A stretch of DNA of 64,000 nucleotides from Spirochaetota bacterium (GCA_031283155.1 JAITCI010000003.1:22118-86117); one strand, 5' to 3'. Shown: positions 48,606 through 58,852, counted from the first letter of the stretch. Numbers and translations are program-made. Notes: generated from the sequence alone by a model not told the origin.

Positions 48606-49379
48606 ATGAAGGTAGTCATTCTGGCAGGCGGGTTGGGTACCCGTCTTTCCGAAGAAACCGAACTCAAACCCAAGCCCATGGTGGAAATAGGATTCCGCCC
48701 TATTCTTTGGCATATCATGAAGATATATTCTTCATATGGATTTAACGATTTTGTGATATGCACCGGATACAAAAGCTGGTTGATTAAAGAATTTTTCCAC
48801 CACTATTATCTCCATCTCGCAGACGTCACATTTGATCTTGGCAATAACTCCGTCGAGTATCATCATTCGCATGCGGAGCCCTGGCGTGTTACGCTGGTGG
48901 ATACGGGTATGCAGACCATGACCGGAGGGCGGCTCGCGCGGGTACGGAAATATCTTGATAACGAACCTTTTTTTATGACTTACGGGGATGGTGTGGGGAA
49001 CGTCGATATTCGCGCATTGCTTGATTTCCATAAAAAATCCGGACGTCTTGCAACCGTAAGCGCGGCGCAGCCGGCAGGCAAGTTCGGCGCGCTCGTCATT
49101 GAACGCGATCAGGTCACTTCCTTCCGCGAAAAGCCGCTTGGGGACGACGCCTGGATCAACGCAGGATTTTTTGTACTTGAGCCCGGAATATTTGAGTACA
49201 TCCAGGGTGGTGACGCGACTGTTTGGGAGCGGGAACCGCTTGAAAACATTGCACGCGATGGACAGCTTGGTGCCTACAGGCATACCGGCTTCTGGAAACC
49301 GATGGACACGATCCGCGACAAGATCGAACTCGAAACACTTTGGAACAGCGGACGGGCTCCATGGAAAATATGGGAATGA
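48606..49379 (+). CDS. rfbF: Glucose-1-phosphate cytidylyltransferase
   Basis: MKVVILAGGLGTRLSEETELKPKPMVEIGFRPILWHIMKIYSSYG; DTGMQTMTGGRL; GFWKPMDTIRDK. Confidence 0.96.
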   Translation: MKVVILAGGLGTRLSEETELKPKPMVEIGFRPILWHIMKIYSSYGFNDFVICTGYKSWLIKEFFHHYYLHLADVTFDLGNNSVEYHHSHAEPWRVTLVDTGMQTMTGGRLARVRKYLDNEPFFMTYGDGVGNVDIRALLDFHKKSGRLATVSAAQPAGKFGALVIERDQVTSFREKPLGDDAWINAGFFVLEPGIFEYIQGGDATVWEREPLENIARDGQLGAYRHTGFWKPMDTIRDKIELETLWNSGRAPWKIWE

Positions 49380-50491
49380 GAGTACGCATGGAAGATTATC
49401 GCTTAGCCTCATGGTACCGCGGCAAAAAAGTGTTCGTAACAGGACACACCGGCTTCAAGGGTGCTTGGCTCACGCTCTGGCTGCTTTCGCTTGGCGCAGA
49501 GGTTGCAGGCTATTCTCTTGGCCCGCCCACCGATCCTGCGCTTTTTTCCGATCTTCACATTAAGGATCGTATCCGGCACACCCCGGGCGATGTACGTGAC
49601 GGCGAAAATCTTACACGCGCGCTGCTTGATTTTGAGCCTGAGATCGTTTTTCACCTCGCGGCTCAGGCGCTTGTACGGGTTTCCTACCGAGAACCGGTTG
49701 AGAGTTTTGAAACCAATATAATGGGGACAGCGCGCTTTCTGGAGGCGGTACGAAAGGTGCCATCGGTACAGGCCGCCGTAGTGGTGACGAGTGATAAATG
49801 CTACGAGAATCGCGAATGGGTATATGCCTACCGCGAAAACGACGCGATGGGGGGGTACGACCCCTATAGCGCAAGCAAGGGCTGCGCTGAATTGGTGACG
49901 GCGGCATACCGCAATTCGTTTTTTCGCGAAGAGGGCGCTGGTATCGCGTCGGCGCGCGCGGGCAATGTAATTGGCGGCGGGGATTGGGCGCTTGATCGTC
50001 TTGTGCCCGATTGCATCCGTGCGCTTTCGAAGGGCGAAACCATTATTTTGCGTAACCCACAGGCAACACGGCCCTGGCAGCATGTGCTTGAGCCGCTTTC
50101 CGGTTATCTGACGCTTGCCTGGCGTCTTGCGCAGGATAAACAAAGATATGCCTCCGGCTGGAATTTCGGTCCGGCGGACGCCGATGTTCTTTCGGTTCTT
50201 GATGTGGTTAAACAGGTAATTGCGCTCTGGGGGCAGGGGGGCTATGAGGTGCGTTCGCAGGGGGAACCGCACGAGGCGCAGCTTTTACGGTTGGACATCG
50301 GGAGGGCGCGCACTCTTTTGCAATGGAAGCCCGTGTATTCCGCAGCCCTGGCCATACAGGAGAGTGTTCGATGGTATCGCGCCCGCGAAGAGGCATATTC
50401 ATCGCTACCGGAGTTTACTCTTGCCCAGATTGAACGCTATGTGCAGGCTGCGCAGACAAACGGGCTATTTTGGGCTGAATGTGTTTCCTGA
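49376..50491 (+). CDS. rfbG: CDP-glucose 4,6-dehydratase
   Basis: KKVFVTGHTGFKGAWLTLWLLSLGAEVAGYSLGPPTDPALF; VTSDKCYENREW; PYSASKGCAEL; GNVIGGGDWALDRLVPD. Confidence 0.96.
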   Translation: MRVRMEDYRLASWYRGKKVFVTGHTGFKGAWLTLWLLSLGAEVAGYSLGPPTDPALFSDLHIKDRIRHTPGDVRDGENLTRALLDFEPEIVFHLAAQALVRVSYREPVESFETNIMGTARFLEAVRKVPSVQAAVVVTSDKCYENREWVYAYRENDAMGGYDPYSASKGCAELVTAAYRNSFFREEGAGIASARAGNVIGGGDWALDRLVPDCIRALSKGETIILRNPQATRPWQHVLEPLSGYLTLAWRLAQDKQRYASGWNFGPADADVLSVLDVVKQVIALWGQGGYEVRSQGEPHEAQLLRLDIGRARTLLQWKPVYSAALAIQESVRWYRAREEAYSSLPEFTLAQIERYVQAAQTNGLFWAECVS

Positions 50492-50547
50492 CAGATTGAT
50501 ATAGAAATTCACTCATGGAATATACAAATTAGATTAAGGAAGGAATC

Positions 50548-51855
50548 ATGCTCCACCCTGAGATTGCGAGACTTGTTAAAGAACATTATCAGACCAAACT
50601 TGCGCATCGCGCCTTTGTTCCCGGCAAGGACAGGGTGCATTATGCGGGGCGCGTATTTGACGCAGAGGAACTCCTCCGGCTTGTGGAGAGCAGCCTTGAT
50701 TTTTGGCTGACCGAGGGGCGTTTTGCGGAAGAATTCTCGGAAAAGATCGCCGACTTTCTCGGGCGCGAAGACGTCATGCTCACAAATTCCGGCTCTTCGG
50801 CCAATCTCCTCGCATTCGCTGCGTTGTGTTCAAAGAGATTGGGCGCTCGTCGCCTCCAAACCGGAGACGAGGTAATCGCGGTTGCGGCAGGTTTTCCGGC
50901 CACCGTTACTCCGATTCTGCAATATGGACTCGTCCCGGTGTTTGTCGACGTTGATCTCGAGACCTGCAATATCGATATCGAAATGCTTAAGAAAGCGATA
51001 AGCCCACAAACAAAATGTATTTTTCTTGCCCACACTCTCGGCAATCCCTTTGATCTGGACGCCGTACACGCCCTTTGTGAGGAACATAATCTTTGGCTCA
51101 TTGAAGACAACTGTGACGCTTTTGGGAGCCGATATAAAGAAGCGCTCACGGGTACATTCGGGCATCTCGCCACGATCTCGTTTTATCCCGCGCATCACAT
51201 TACCACGGGCGAGGGCGGGGCGGTTGTGACCAATGATGAGGAGCTTGCGCGTATCGTACGCTCTCTTCGGGATTGGGGTCGCGACTGCTATTGCAACAGC
51301 GGGGAGAATAACACCTGCGGAAAGCGTTTTTCGCAGCAATTCGGAAGTCTGCCGCGCGGCTATGATCATAAGTATGTATACTCCGAGCTTGGCTATAATC
51401 TCAAGATGACCGATATGCAGGCTGCCATCGGAAGCGCGCAAATGGATAAGCTCGCGCATTTCATCCTCCGCCGAAAGGAAAATTTTCTGGCATGGCAGAG
51501 GGTCTTCCGGAAGTACGAGGATTTTTTCATCTTTGAAAAGCCAACTCCGGGCAGCGATCCCGCATGGTTTGCCTATGTTGTTACTCTCTCGGAGAAAGCC
51601 CCGTTCACCCGTGATGAATTTGTGCATGAACTCAATGAAAATTTGATTGAGACGCGGTATCTCTTCGCGGGCAATATGATACGCCAGCCATTTTTTGAGG
51701 GGATGTCGTATCGTCTCGCCGATCATCTGCATAATACGGATTATATCATGAATAATACTTTCTTTCTCGGCACCTATCCCGGACTGACCGAAGAGATGCT
51801 CGCCTGGTGTGAGAAAATTATCGATGGATTTATGCAGAAACGCCGGAAGGGGTAG
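50548..51855 (+). CDS. rfbH: CDP-6-deoxy-L-threo-D-glycero-4-hexulose-3-dehydrase (E1)
   Basis: FYPAHHITTGEGGAVVTND (His instead of PLP-Lys) and DCYCNSGENNTCGKRF (2Fe-2S cysteines), diagnostic of RfbH. Confidence 0.96.
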   Translation: MLHPEIARLVKEHYQTKLAHRAFVPGKDRVHYAGRVFDAEELLRLVESSLDFWLTEGRFAEEFSEKIADFLGREDVMLTNSGSSANLLAFAALCSKRLGARRLQTGDEVIAVAAGFPATVTPILQYGLVPVFVDVDLETCNIDIEMLKKAISPQTKCIFLAHTLGNPFDLDAVHALCEEHNLWLIEDNCDAFGSRYKEALTGTFGHLATISFYPAHHITTGEGGAVVTNDEELARIVRSLRDWGRDCYCNSGENNTCGKRFSQQFGSLPRGYDHKYVYSELGYNLKMTDMQAAIGSAQMDKLAHFILRRKENFLAWQRVFRKYEDFFIFEKPTPGSDPAWFAYVVTLSEKAPFTRDEFVHELNENLIETRYLFAGNMIRQPFFEGMSYRLADHLHNTDYIMNNTFFLGTYPGLTEEMLAWCEKIIDGFMQKRRKG

Positions 51856-51858
51856 GTC

Positions 51859-52548
51859 ATGCCGCTGGTTAAAAAATATCCCTCGCGTGTTACAAAAACC
51901 GGGAATCCGCTCGAGGGGCTGTATGACGTCACTCTCGAAAGCCTCGGCCGGTCATACAGTTATCTTCCGGGGCAGTTTTTGCATCTCGCGCTGGATACGT
52001 ATGACCCCTCTTCCCCCTGGCCGGAGTCGCGATGTTTTTCGATGCGGAGCGCGGCGGCAAGCGGCTCTATCCGGCTTACCTTTGCGGTTAAGGGGAATTT
52101 CACGCGCCGTATGGCAGCAGAACTTCTGCCCGGGAAAGAGGTCGTAGTCAAGCTGCCTTATGGGGAGCTTTTTTCACGGGCGCATGATCGCGCGCGCACT
52201 GTTTTTATTGCGGGCGGAACCGGGGTTGTCCCCTTTCTCTCGCTATTTTCTGATCCGTCTTTTGATGTATACGAGAACCCATGCCTCTGGCTCGGGGTTC
52301 GCGAGGAACGTTATCATATATACGGTGCAGAGCTTCAGGACGCCCGGAAGCGCAATATGAGTTTTCATGTACACACGGTTTGCCAGGACAGGGAAGGTGT
52401 ACTCGATATCGCAAAGATTTTTTCAAACCATGGGCAGGCTGCGACTTATTTTATTTCCGGTCCGCCAATAATGATTAAGGGTTTCAGAGACTATCTCCTC
52501 GCGCATGGGCTTACCGCAGAACAGGTGTGTACCGACGACTGGGAGTAA
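51859..52548 (+). CDS. FNR-like FAD/NAD(P)H reductase, probable CDP-deoxysugar pathway reductase (E3-like) without ferredoxin domain
   Basis: 229 aa; LPGQFLHLAL, RCFSMRSA, VFIAGGTGVVPFLSLF; no CxxxxCxxC 2Fe-2S motif; adjacent to rfbH. Confidence 0.82.
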   Translation: MPLVKKYPSRVTKTGNPLEGLYDVTLESLGRSYSYLPGQFLHLALDTYDPSSPWPESRCFSMRSAAASGSIRLTFAVKGNFTRRMAAELLPGKEVVVKLPYGELFSRAHDRARTVFIAGGTGVVPFLSLFSDPSFDVYENPCLWLGVREERYHIYGAELQDARKRNMSFHVHTVCQDREGVLDIAKIFSNHGQAATYFISGPPIMIKGFRDYLLAHGLTAEQVCTDDWE

Positions 52549-52552
52549 TGCC

Positions 52553-53254
52553 ATGCTGCGCGCGGTTTTTCTTGATTTTGACGGTGTGATCAAGGAATCC
52601 CTTGGCGTTAAAACAGCCGCCTTTGCCGCGATCTTTGCGCCCTGGGGGAAAGAGGCATCTGCCAGGGTATGCGCGCACCATATAGCAAACGGCGGCATAT
52701 CGCGCTATCGTAAAATTCCGATGTATCTTCGCGAATATTGCGCCGATCCAAGGGTGGGGACGCCGGACGAACAGACGCTTGTGGATGAGCTGCTTGCGGA
52801 TTTTGCAAACAGGGTGTATGCTGGAGTTCTGGCTGCGCCTTTTGTTCCCGGTGTTGAAAATTTCATCCGCGATTGCAATACTCAGGGTATTCCGCTGGCG
52901 GTGGTAAGCGGTACCCCCGAGGAAGAGATGCGCTCGCTCATTGCGGATATGGGGATGCGCGTCAATTTTGCGGCGATTTATGGCTCTCCGCGCGGCAAGA
53001 AAGAACTCCTTCTTGCCGCTCTGCACGACTTTGCGTTACAGCCCGGGGAAACGGTTTTTGTGGGCGATTCCATAAACGATTATACACCGGCTGTCGAACT
53101 GGGCATACCTTTTGCGGCGCGGATCGCAAGCGAGGACATGGATCCTTTTCCTGAAAATGTATTTCGCATATCTGATTTTACAGCGATCACGGCAGTAGAT
53201 ATCCATAAGTCGGCAGTAAATGATGACTGTATCAGGTATCATTCAAGCTCCTGA
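52553..53254 (+). CDS. HAD-family hydrolase
   Basis: AVFLDFDGVIKESLGVKTAAF, VVSGTPEEEM, TVFVGDSINDYTPAVELGIPF. Confidence 0.92.
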   Translation: MLRAVFLDFDGVIKESLGVKTAAFAAIFAPWGKEASARVCAHHIANGGISRYRKIPMYLREYCADPRVGTPDEQTLVDELLADFANRVYAGVLAAPFVPGVENFIRDCNTQGIPLAVVSGTPEEEMRSLIADMGMRVNFAAIYGSPRGKKELLLAALHDFALQPGETVFVGDSINDYTPAVELGIPFAARIASEDMDPFPENVFRISDFTAITAVDIHKSAVNDDCIRYHSSS

Positions 53255-53269
53255 AGTAATATACGACAG

Positions 53270-55297
53270 CTATTTTTTTCCAGGAACACGCCCGATTGTG
53301 TCGAAAAAGAATGTATTTTTAACATATCCGCAAAAGTTATCCTGTGCCCCGGAGGACAAATCCACAGAGCCAGCTTCTATCTGTCTGCGGGCATGAAAAT
53401 TCTGCACAGTGGTTGAAGTTGTTCTCACTATTTCCCGATATGGTGTTGAGGAACCGATTATCAGCAACAAAGCAAGTACGGCAATTATCATTTTGTCTTT
53501 TGCGGCGAAGGCTTTAAGCAAGGTGTCAATTACCATGAAGAATAAAAGAACCAGGACAGGAATGGACGCCCTCATGCAAAAATCACTGAAATATCCAACT
53601 CTGATAAATGGAATTATCGCCAGCGATACTGCCGAAACGTAATACAAATAGCTGCCTTTCTGATATTTATAAATAGCTAAAATATATAAACCCGCCTCGA
53701 CCATAAAAAACAGCATCCACAAAAATAATATTCCCTTTGTTGAATGAGAAGACAGCAACGCGATTTTTGATCCAGCAATGTTTGTTTTCAGAAAAAAATA
53801 TGACGATAAGCCTATAAGGCCTCCTCCAACAACATTCTCAAAAGAAAATAATCTATACATGGAGTCTTTGAATGCTGCCGCTGTGATCCTGGGAGCGTTC
53901 TCGGAACAGATGTTTTTAATAATTATGGCACAAGCAATTATAAGTAAACCGACAAATGGCAATGTGCTTGATATCAGAACCAGTGCAATAATGACTACGA
54001 TGAATCTATTGTCCTTTTGGAGCAGCAAAAGAACCGCCGCCAGCCATGCAGGTAATGCTTGATTAAAAACCCAAAATATCTGCGTAGTTATACTTGAATA
54101 TTGAAAAGGAGACGCCCACCATTCCAGATGTTCTGTAGAACCTACGGTACTGGTATCGCGGCCCAGCAGACGAATACCCAAAATATCCAGCCCGCTGAAG
54201 AAAATAAAAATTATTAATGGCCAGAAGACAATTTTCCTGACAAAAATAGCAAGAAAGAAACAGTAAAATATGAATATTCCCATTGCGGCCCAAAGCATTT
54301 GGGCAATGGAACCGGCGCTTATTCCAAAAAGTTTTCCAACAACTGCTGATGGAAGCCAAAACCCAAAATAGTACACAAGAGCGACAGGCTTATGATAATG
54401 CTCATTTGAAGAATAAATGACCGGCCAATCCTCTTCTACCAACGACTGAAAAACAGCATTTCTGTGAAGATGGTCTGTATTCTGCGCGACAGATGCGCCT
54501 ATACCGGATATATACACCCAGAACAGGATCAGACAAAAAATGGCAATTAATTTCAATAAATTTCGTTTATGCAGCTCCGGCATCCAAAAATCCGGAAAAG
54601 ACTTTTGCATTCTGAATAAGATGTACAATAGGACGGCAAACATTGGTATGGAAATAACAGGTTTTACCCAGCCTGCCAGGAAAATCAAAAATGGCAGAAA
54701 TAAATAAGCCAGCGTAATGAGAGAAATGGACGATTGTACACCGGGCTTAAAACGGTAAAGGAGAAGCGAGGCAAGTGCCAGAACGAGCAGGGAAATCAAG
54801 ACGAACAATAAACCCTGTAAAGACGATTTTAAAGGAATCTTTGTTTTAAGATCAATTCCGTATGCTCCACCATTGTCGGAAATCCTGAAGAGAATTTCAT
54901 TGCTTCCCTCGCGAAGGTATGAAGCGAAATCGACGATCAAACCATTATGATAGTCGCTCCTCCCTGGGCCGGAATATTTTCCCTCGGGCATAAGCTGTCC
55001 GTTGACCGTTATGTTTTGCAGATAATCGTCAGGTATAATGTGAATTCGAGTATTGTCGTTTTTGCGCCATTTGAGTTCTACGATGTACTCGTATGTATTT
55101 TTACCCGCAGCATTCCTTTCGGAAAAAGGGAGTGTGATGGCTCGGCGTTCGCCATTCTCCTGAAGAAGCCAGACTGCTTCGATTCTGGCTTCTTTTTGCG
55201 GGGTTGGTTTCTCAAGGACAAGGAAAATGAAGGAGGCAAGCAAAAGCAGAGAGAGAGCAGTACAAATCATCCAGAAATGAAATTTTGTAAACTTCAT
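53270..55297 (-). CDS. GT-C-type multi-TM protein, paralogue 3 (divergent)
   Basis: N-terminal domain EAVWLLQENGERRAITLPFSERNAAGKNTYEYIVELKWRKNDNTRIHIIPDDYLQNITVNGQLMPEGKYSGPGRSDYHNGLIVDF matches paralogues 1 and 2; multi-TM remainder. ATG at 55297 chosen over the track start. Confidence 0.82.
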   Translation of the reverse strand: MKFTKFHFWMICTALSLLLLASFIFLVLEKPTPQKEARIEAVWLLQENGERRAITLPFSERNAAGKNTYEYIVELKWRKNDNTRIHIIPDDYLQNITVNGQLMPEGKYSGPGRSDYHNGLIVDFASYLREGSNEILFRISDNGGAYGIDLKTKIPLKSSLQGLLFVLISLLVLALASLLLYRFKPGVQSSISLITLAYLFLPFLIFLAGWVKPVISIPMFAVLLYILFRMQKSFPDFWMPELHKRNLLKLIAIFCLILFWVYISGIGASVAQNTDHLHRNAVFQSLVEEDWPVIYSSNEHYHKPVALVYYFGFWLPSAVVGKLFGISAGSIAQMLWAAMGIFIFYCFFLAIFVRKIVFWPLIIFIFFSGLDILGIRLLGRDTSTVGSTEHLEWWASPFQYSSITTQIFWVFNQALPAWLAAVLLLLQKDNRFIVVIIALVLISSTLPFVGLLIIACAIIIKNICSENAPRITAAAFKDSMYRLFSFENVVGGGLIGLSSYFFLKTNIAGSKIALLSSHSTKGILFLWMLFFMVEAGLYILAIYKYQKGSYLYYVSAVSLAIIPFIRVGYFSDFCMRASIPVLVLLFFMVIDTLLKAFAAKDKMIIAVLALLLIIGSSTPYREIVRTTSTTVQNFHARRQIEAGSVDLSSGAQDNFCGYVKNTFFFDTIGRVPGKK

Positions 55298-55556
55298 GGT
55301 TATGCTCCCAGAGATTATTGTGAAAGGTGCGGCGTGTTCCCGGATAAAATACTGAATACATATCCTAATCGACAAACTTTTCGATTCCGGCAAAATTGGG
55401 CAATTCCGAAACTGTGACGATATTATAAAGCACAGCGGATTTATCTTTTGTATTATATTTGGAGAATATCGATTGGGTTCCAATGGGGTTTTTATTATAC
55501 ACATATACGCAGGAATCATACAGAATTTTGAGCCAGATTTTGCGGGAAAGGCAGTC

Positions 55557-56012
55557 ATGTGGATAAACCGCATCATAACCAGTAACAAGCAGCTTATTTA
55601 CGAGTTTTTGCGCTATGTCCTTGTGGGGGGCTTCGCGTTTGGCGTCGATATTTTGGTGCTTTACCTGACCAGAACTTTTCTTTTTCAGGACATGGGACAC
55701 GATGGCATATTGCTCGCTACAGCGTTTGGCTTTATTGCCGGTCTTACCGTAAATTACATTTTGTCGTTTCTGTTTGTATTCAGGCAAATTGACGAAAATG
55801 TGCAGCGGCATAAAATTCGCGCGTTTGTTTTATTTGCGCTCATCGGGGTTATCGGGCTTCTTATAACGGAGTTCTGTATGTATGCGGGCATAAATTTGTT
55901 TGGAGAAGAATATTATCTCTTTACAAAAGTCATTACTGCTGTAATTGTGCTCCTGTGGAATTATATTGCACGGAAGCTATTGATATTCAAAGGGGCGCAA
56001 TATGAGCGATAA
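55557..56012 (+). CDS. GtrA family membrane protein
   Basis: [29 protein letters not shown]...[22 protein letters not shown]...[11 protein letters not shown]. Confidence 0.9.
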   Translation: MWINRIITSNKQLIYEFLRYVLVGGFAFGVDILVLYLTRTFLFQDMGHDGILLATAFGFIAGLTVNYILSFLFVFRQIDENVQRHKIRAFVLFALIGVIGLLITEFCMYAGINLFGEEYYLFTKVITAVIVLLWNYIARKLLIFKGAQYER

Positions 56013-57552
56013 ATTTGTCGTTATCGGCGCGGGTCCCGCCGGTTTAACTGCGGCATACAAAATCCTTCAGGATATACCTGATGCGAGGGTTGACGTATTT
56101 GAGTCAACAGATCGTATTGGCGGTATCTCCACAACCGTTGAATACAGGGGGAACAGGATAGACATTGGCGGGCATCGGTTTTTTTCAAAGATGCAGGCTG
56201 TCAATGATTTTTGGTGGAGCATAATGCCCTTGCAGGGCTCGGGGTCAAGGGACGATATTATTCTCGGAACCGGGAAGGAATTTGCTGTTGGCGGTCCTGA
56301 CCCTGAAAAAACCGATGCGGTTATGCTCCTTCGTCGGCGTGTTTCCAGAATATTCTATCGCCGGAGATTTTTTGATTACCCCATAGCGCTTAAGGCGCGG
56401 ACATTTATAAATATGGGCTTTTTCAATACCATTCTTGCCGGGATAAGTTTTATGTATTCATCGGTTATCAAGCGTAAAGAAAATTCGCTTGAGGATTTTT
56501 ATATAAATCGCTTTGGCAGGCATCTGTACAGGATGTTTTTTGAAGACTATACGGAAAAGGTGTGGGGTGTTCATCCATCAAAGCTATCGGCATCCTGGGG
56601 CGCGCAGCGCGTAAAAGAGCTTTCTGTTGCCGCAGTTCTTAGGGAGGCTGTACGAAAGATTTTCAGAAAAAATTACAAGACAGACCAAACCTCTCTGATT
56701 GAACAATTTTTTTATCCCAAACTGGGACCGGGGCAGTTATGGTCTCTTGTCGCCGAAAAAATACAGGCAGCAGGCGGGCGCATTCATTTTAATCAAAAAC
56801 TACATGAAATTTTTCTTGAAAACGGCAGGATCACTGCGGTTAAAGCGTCTGACCAGGATCAGCCGTTCGCCTGCGATACAGTGCTTTCCACAATGCCCAT
56901 TCGGGATCTTATATGCGCAATCAAACCTGCCGGGCAGGTACCTGGAGATGTATTTAAGGCTGCCGCAGCGTTGCCGTACAGGGATTTTATAACCGTTGGG
57001 CTTTTGGTAAAAAAACTCAAACTTGTAAATAAAACAAATTTCAAAACCCTCCAGAATATTGTACCTGACTGCTGGATATACATACAGGAACGAGATGTTC
57101 GCATCGGGAGGCTGCAATTATTCAATAACTGGTCGCCCTATATGGTAAAAGACGTTGAAAATACGATATGGATCGGACTCGAGTATTTCTGTACCGAAGG
57201 GGATGATTTGTGGAATTTGAGCCGCGAAGATTGTATCCGGCTTGGCATAGAGGAGTTGGTAAAGATTAGTATTATTGACAGGGAAGACGTACTCGACGCG
57301 ACGCACGTAAAAATAGAAAAGGCGTATCCGGCCTATTTCGGCTCCTATAGCGAAATGGACAGTATACGAAATTACCTCGACACAATTACCAACCTGTACT
57401 GCCTCGGCAGAAACGGGCAGCATAGATATAACAACATGGATCACTCCATGCTTACGGCGATGCGAGCCATTGAACTTATCAAGGCGGGCGGTGGCGATAA
57501 AAGCGCTGTCTGGAATGTGAATGCGGAAAAAGAGTATCACGAAGAAAAATAA
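56002..57552 (+). CDS. FAD-dependent oxidoreductase (protoporphyrinogen oxidase / UDP-galactopyranose mutase-like fold)
   Basis: [45 protein letters not shown], overlaps the end of gtrA. Confidence 0.88.
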   Translation: MSDKFVVIGAGPAGLTAAYKILQDIPDARVDVFESTDRIGGISTTVEYRGNRIDIGGHRFFSKMQAVNDFWWSIMPLQGSGSRDDIILGTGKEFAVGGPDPEKTDAVMLLRRRVSRIFYRRRFFDYPIALKARTFINMGFFNTILAGISFMYSSVIKRKENSLEDFYINRFGRHLYRMFFEDYTEKVWGVHPSKLSASWGAQRVKELSVAAVLREAVRKIFRKNYKTDQTSLIEQFFYPKLGPGQLWSLVAEKIQAAGGRIHFNQKLHEIFLENGRITAVKASDQDQPFACDTVLSTMPIRDLICAIKPAGQVPGDVFKAAAALPYRDFITVGLLVKKLKLVNKTNFKTLQNIVPDCWIYIQERDVRIGRLQLFNNWSPYMVKDVENTIWIGLEYFCTEGDDLWNLSREDCIRLGIEELVKISIIDREDVLDATHVKIEKAYPAYFGSYSEMDSIRNYLDTITNLYCLGRNGQHRYNNMDHSMLTAMRAIELIKAGGGDKSAVWNVNAEKEYHEEK

Positions 57553-57576
57553 ATTTCAGTCATGATGCACTGAAAA

Positions 57577-58665
57577 TCAGAGCAGCTTGCGTTCTTTCCG
57601 TTTGCTGAAATTCTTTTCAATCCAGCGCAGATATTCGCCGCTTCTGATCTCCTCAACCCATGCCTGGTTGTCGAGATACCAGCGAACGGTCGCCTCCAGT
57701 CCCTGATCCAGATTGAAGGCCTGCTTCCAGCTGAGTTCTTTTTTGATCTTGTCGCAGCCCAGGGTGGAGCGCAGCGGGGATTCCGCGCCGTCTTCGACAA
57801 AGGTGATGAGGCTCGCAAAATCCTTCTCCTGGCGATTGGTGGCGCGCGCGAGCACCCTGGAGATATGCTGCACCAGCTCGGTATTTTTGAGGGCATTTTC
57901 GCCGCTGATGTTGTACGACTCGCCGATACGCCCCCTGGTTAGTATGCGCCAGATCGCCTCGGCATGATCCGTGACATAGAGCCAGTCGCGCGTGTCGTCC
58001 TTCCTGCCAAAAACCGGCAGGGCTTTTTCGGAAAGCGCGTTTGTGATGATGAGCGGAATCAGTTCTTCCGGAAAATGATACGGCCCGTAATTTCTGGATG
58101 CGTTGGAGATCGTCACCGGAGTGCCGTAGGTACGGAACCACGCGCGCGCCAGGTGATCGCTTGCGGCCTTCGAAGCGACATAAGGGGCGGATGGATTATA
58201 TGGCGAGTCCTCCGATATAAGCTCATGAGCCTCTGTGCTGCCGTATACCCCGGCTGTGGACACATGGTGGAAAAGCCCTTCGCGCCGTCCCTCCCACCAC
58301 GCGCGCGCAGCCTGCAGGAGGGTGAGCGTACCATTGATATTTGTGGTTATAAAATCGCTTGTGGTAAAAGCGCTGCTGTCGATGCGGGACTCCGCCGCGA
58401 AATGCACAATACACTCAACGCCGTAGGTATTCAGGATGCGATCCATGGCGCTGCGGTCGCGGATATCGGCGCGCTCAAAAACGTAGCGCTTTGTTCCGTG
58501 GGCGTCTTCAACGTCGCGCAGGGAGAGCGGGTTGCCGGTATGGGAGAGCGCGTCTACGTTGATCACCCGCCCCGCAAATTCCTTTTTCCCGAGGATATGG
58601 CGGATAAAGTTACCGCCGACGAAGCCCGCGCCGCCGCTCACCATAATGGTATTCCATGATCGCAT
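57577..58665 (-). CDS. NAD-dependent epimerase/dehydratase (RmlB-like extended SDR)
   Basis: IMVSGGAGFVGGNFIRHIL, HFAAESRIDSS, YVASKAASDHLARAW, RDWLYVTDHAEAIWRIL; expected STDEVYG is STAGVYG. Confidence 0.88.
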   Translation of the reverse strand: MRSWNTIMVSGGAGFVGGNFIRHILGKKEFAGRVINVDALSHTGNPLSLRDVEDAHGTKRYVFERADIRDRSAMDRILNTYGVECIVHFAAESRIDSSAFTTSDFITTNINGTLTLLQAARAWWEGRREGLFHHVSTAGVYGSTEAHELISEDSPYNPSAPYVASKAASDHLARAWFRTYGTPVTISNASRNYGPYHFPEELIPLIITNALSEKALPVFGRKDDTRDWLYVTDHAEAIWRILTRGRIGESYNISGENALKNTELVQHISRVLARATNRQEKDFASLITFVEDGAESPLRSTLGCDKIKKELSWKQAFNLDQGLEATVRWYLDNQAWVEEIRSGEYLRWIEKNFSKRKERKLL

Positions 58666-58852
58666 TATGCGCTCCCACAAACAGACTCCGTATCATGCTA
58701 GCATACGACAGGCGTATAAGTCAAATGCGCGCGCGCGCTCCAAGCGGGAATTTCGCAGAGCTGCTTGCGCAGGTATTTTTGGGAACTATATACGTAACCG
58801 GCCAAAACCCGAAGCTGTTGGTTTTCAATAGAAAGCACTTCAAATAGTCATG

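Noticed and set aside
49409-50272. 287-aa minus-strand ORF
   Set aside because: Antisense to rfbG; no family resemblance.
50830-51732. 300-aa minus-strand ORF
   Set aside because: Antisense to rfbH; no family resemblance.
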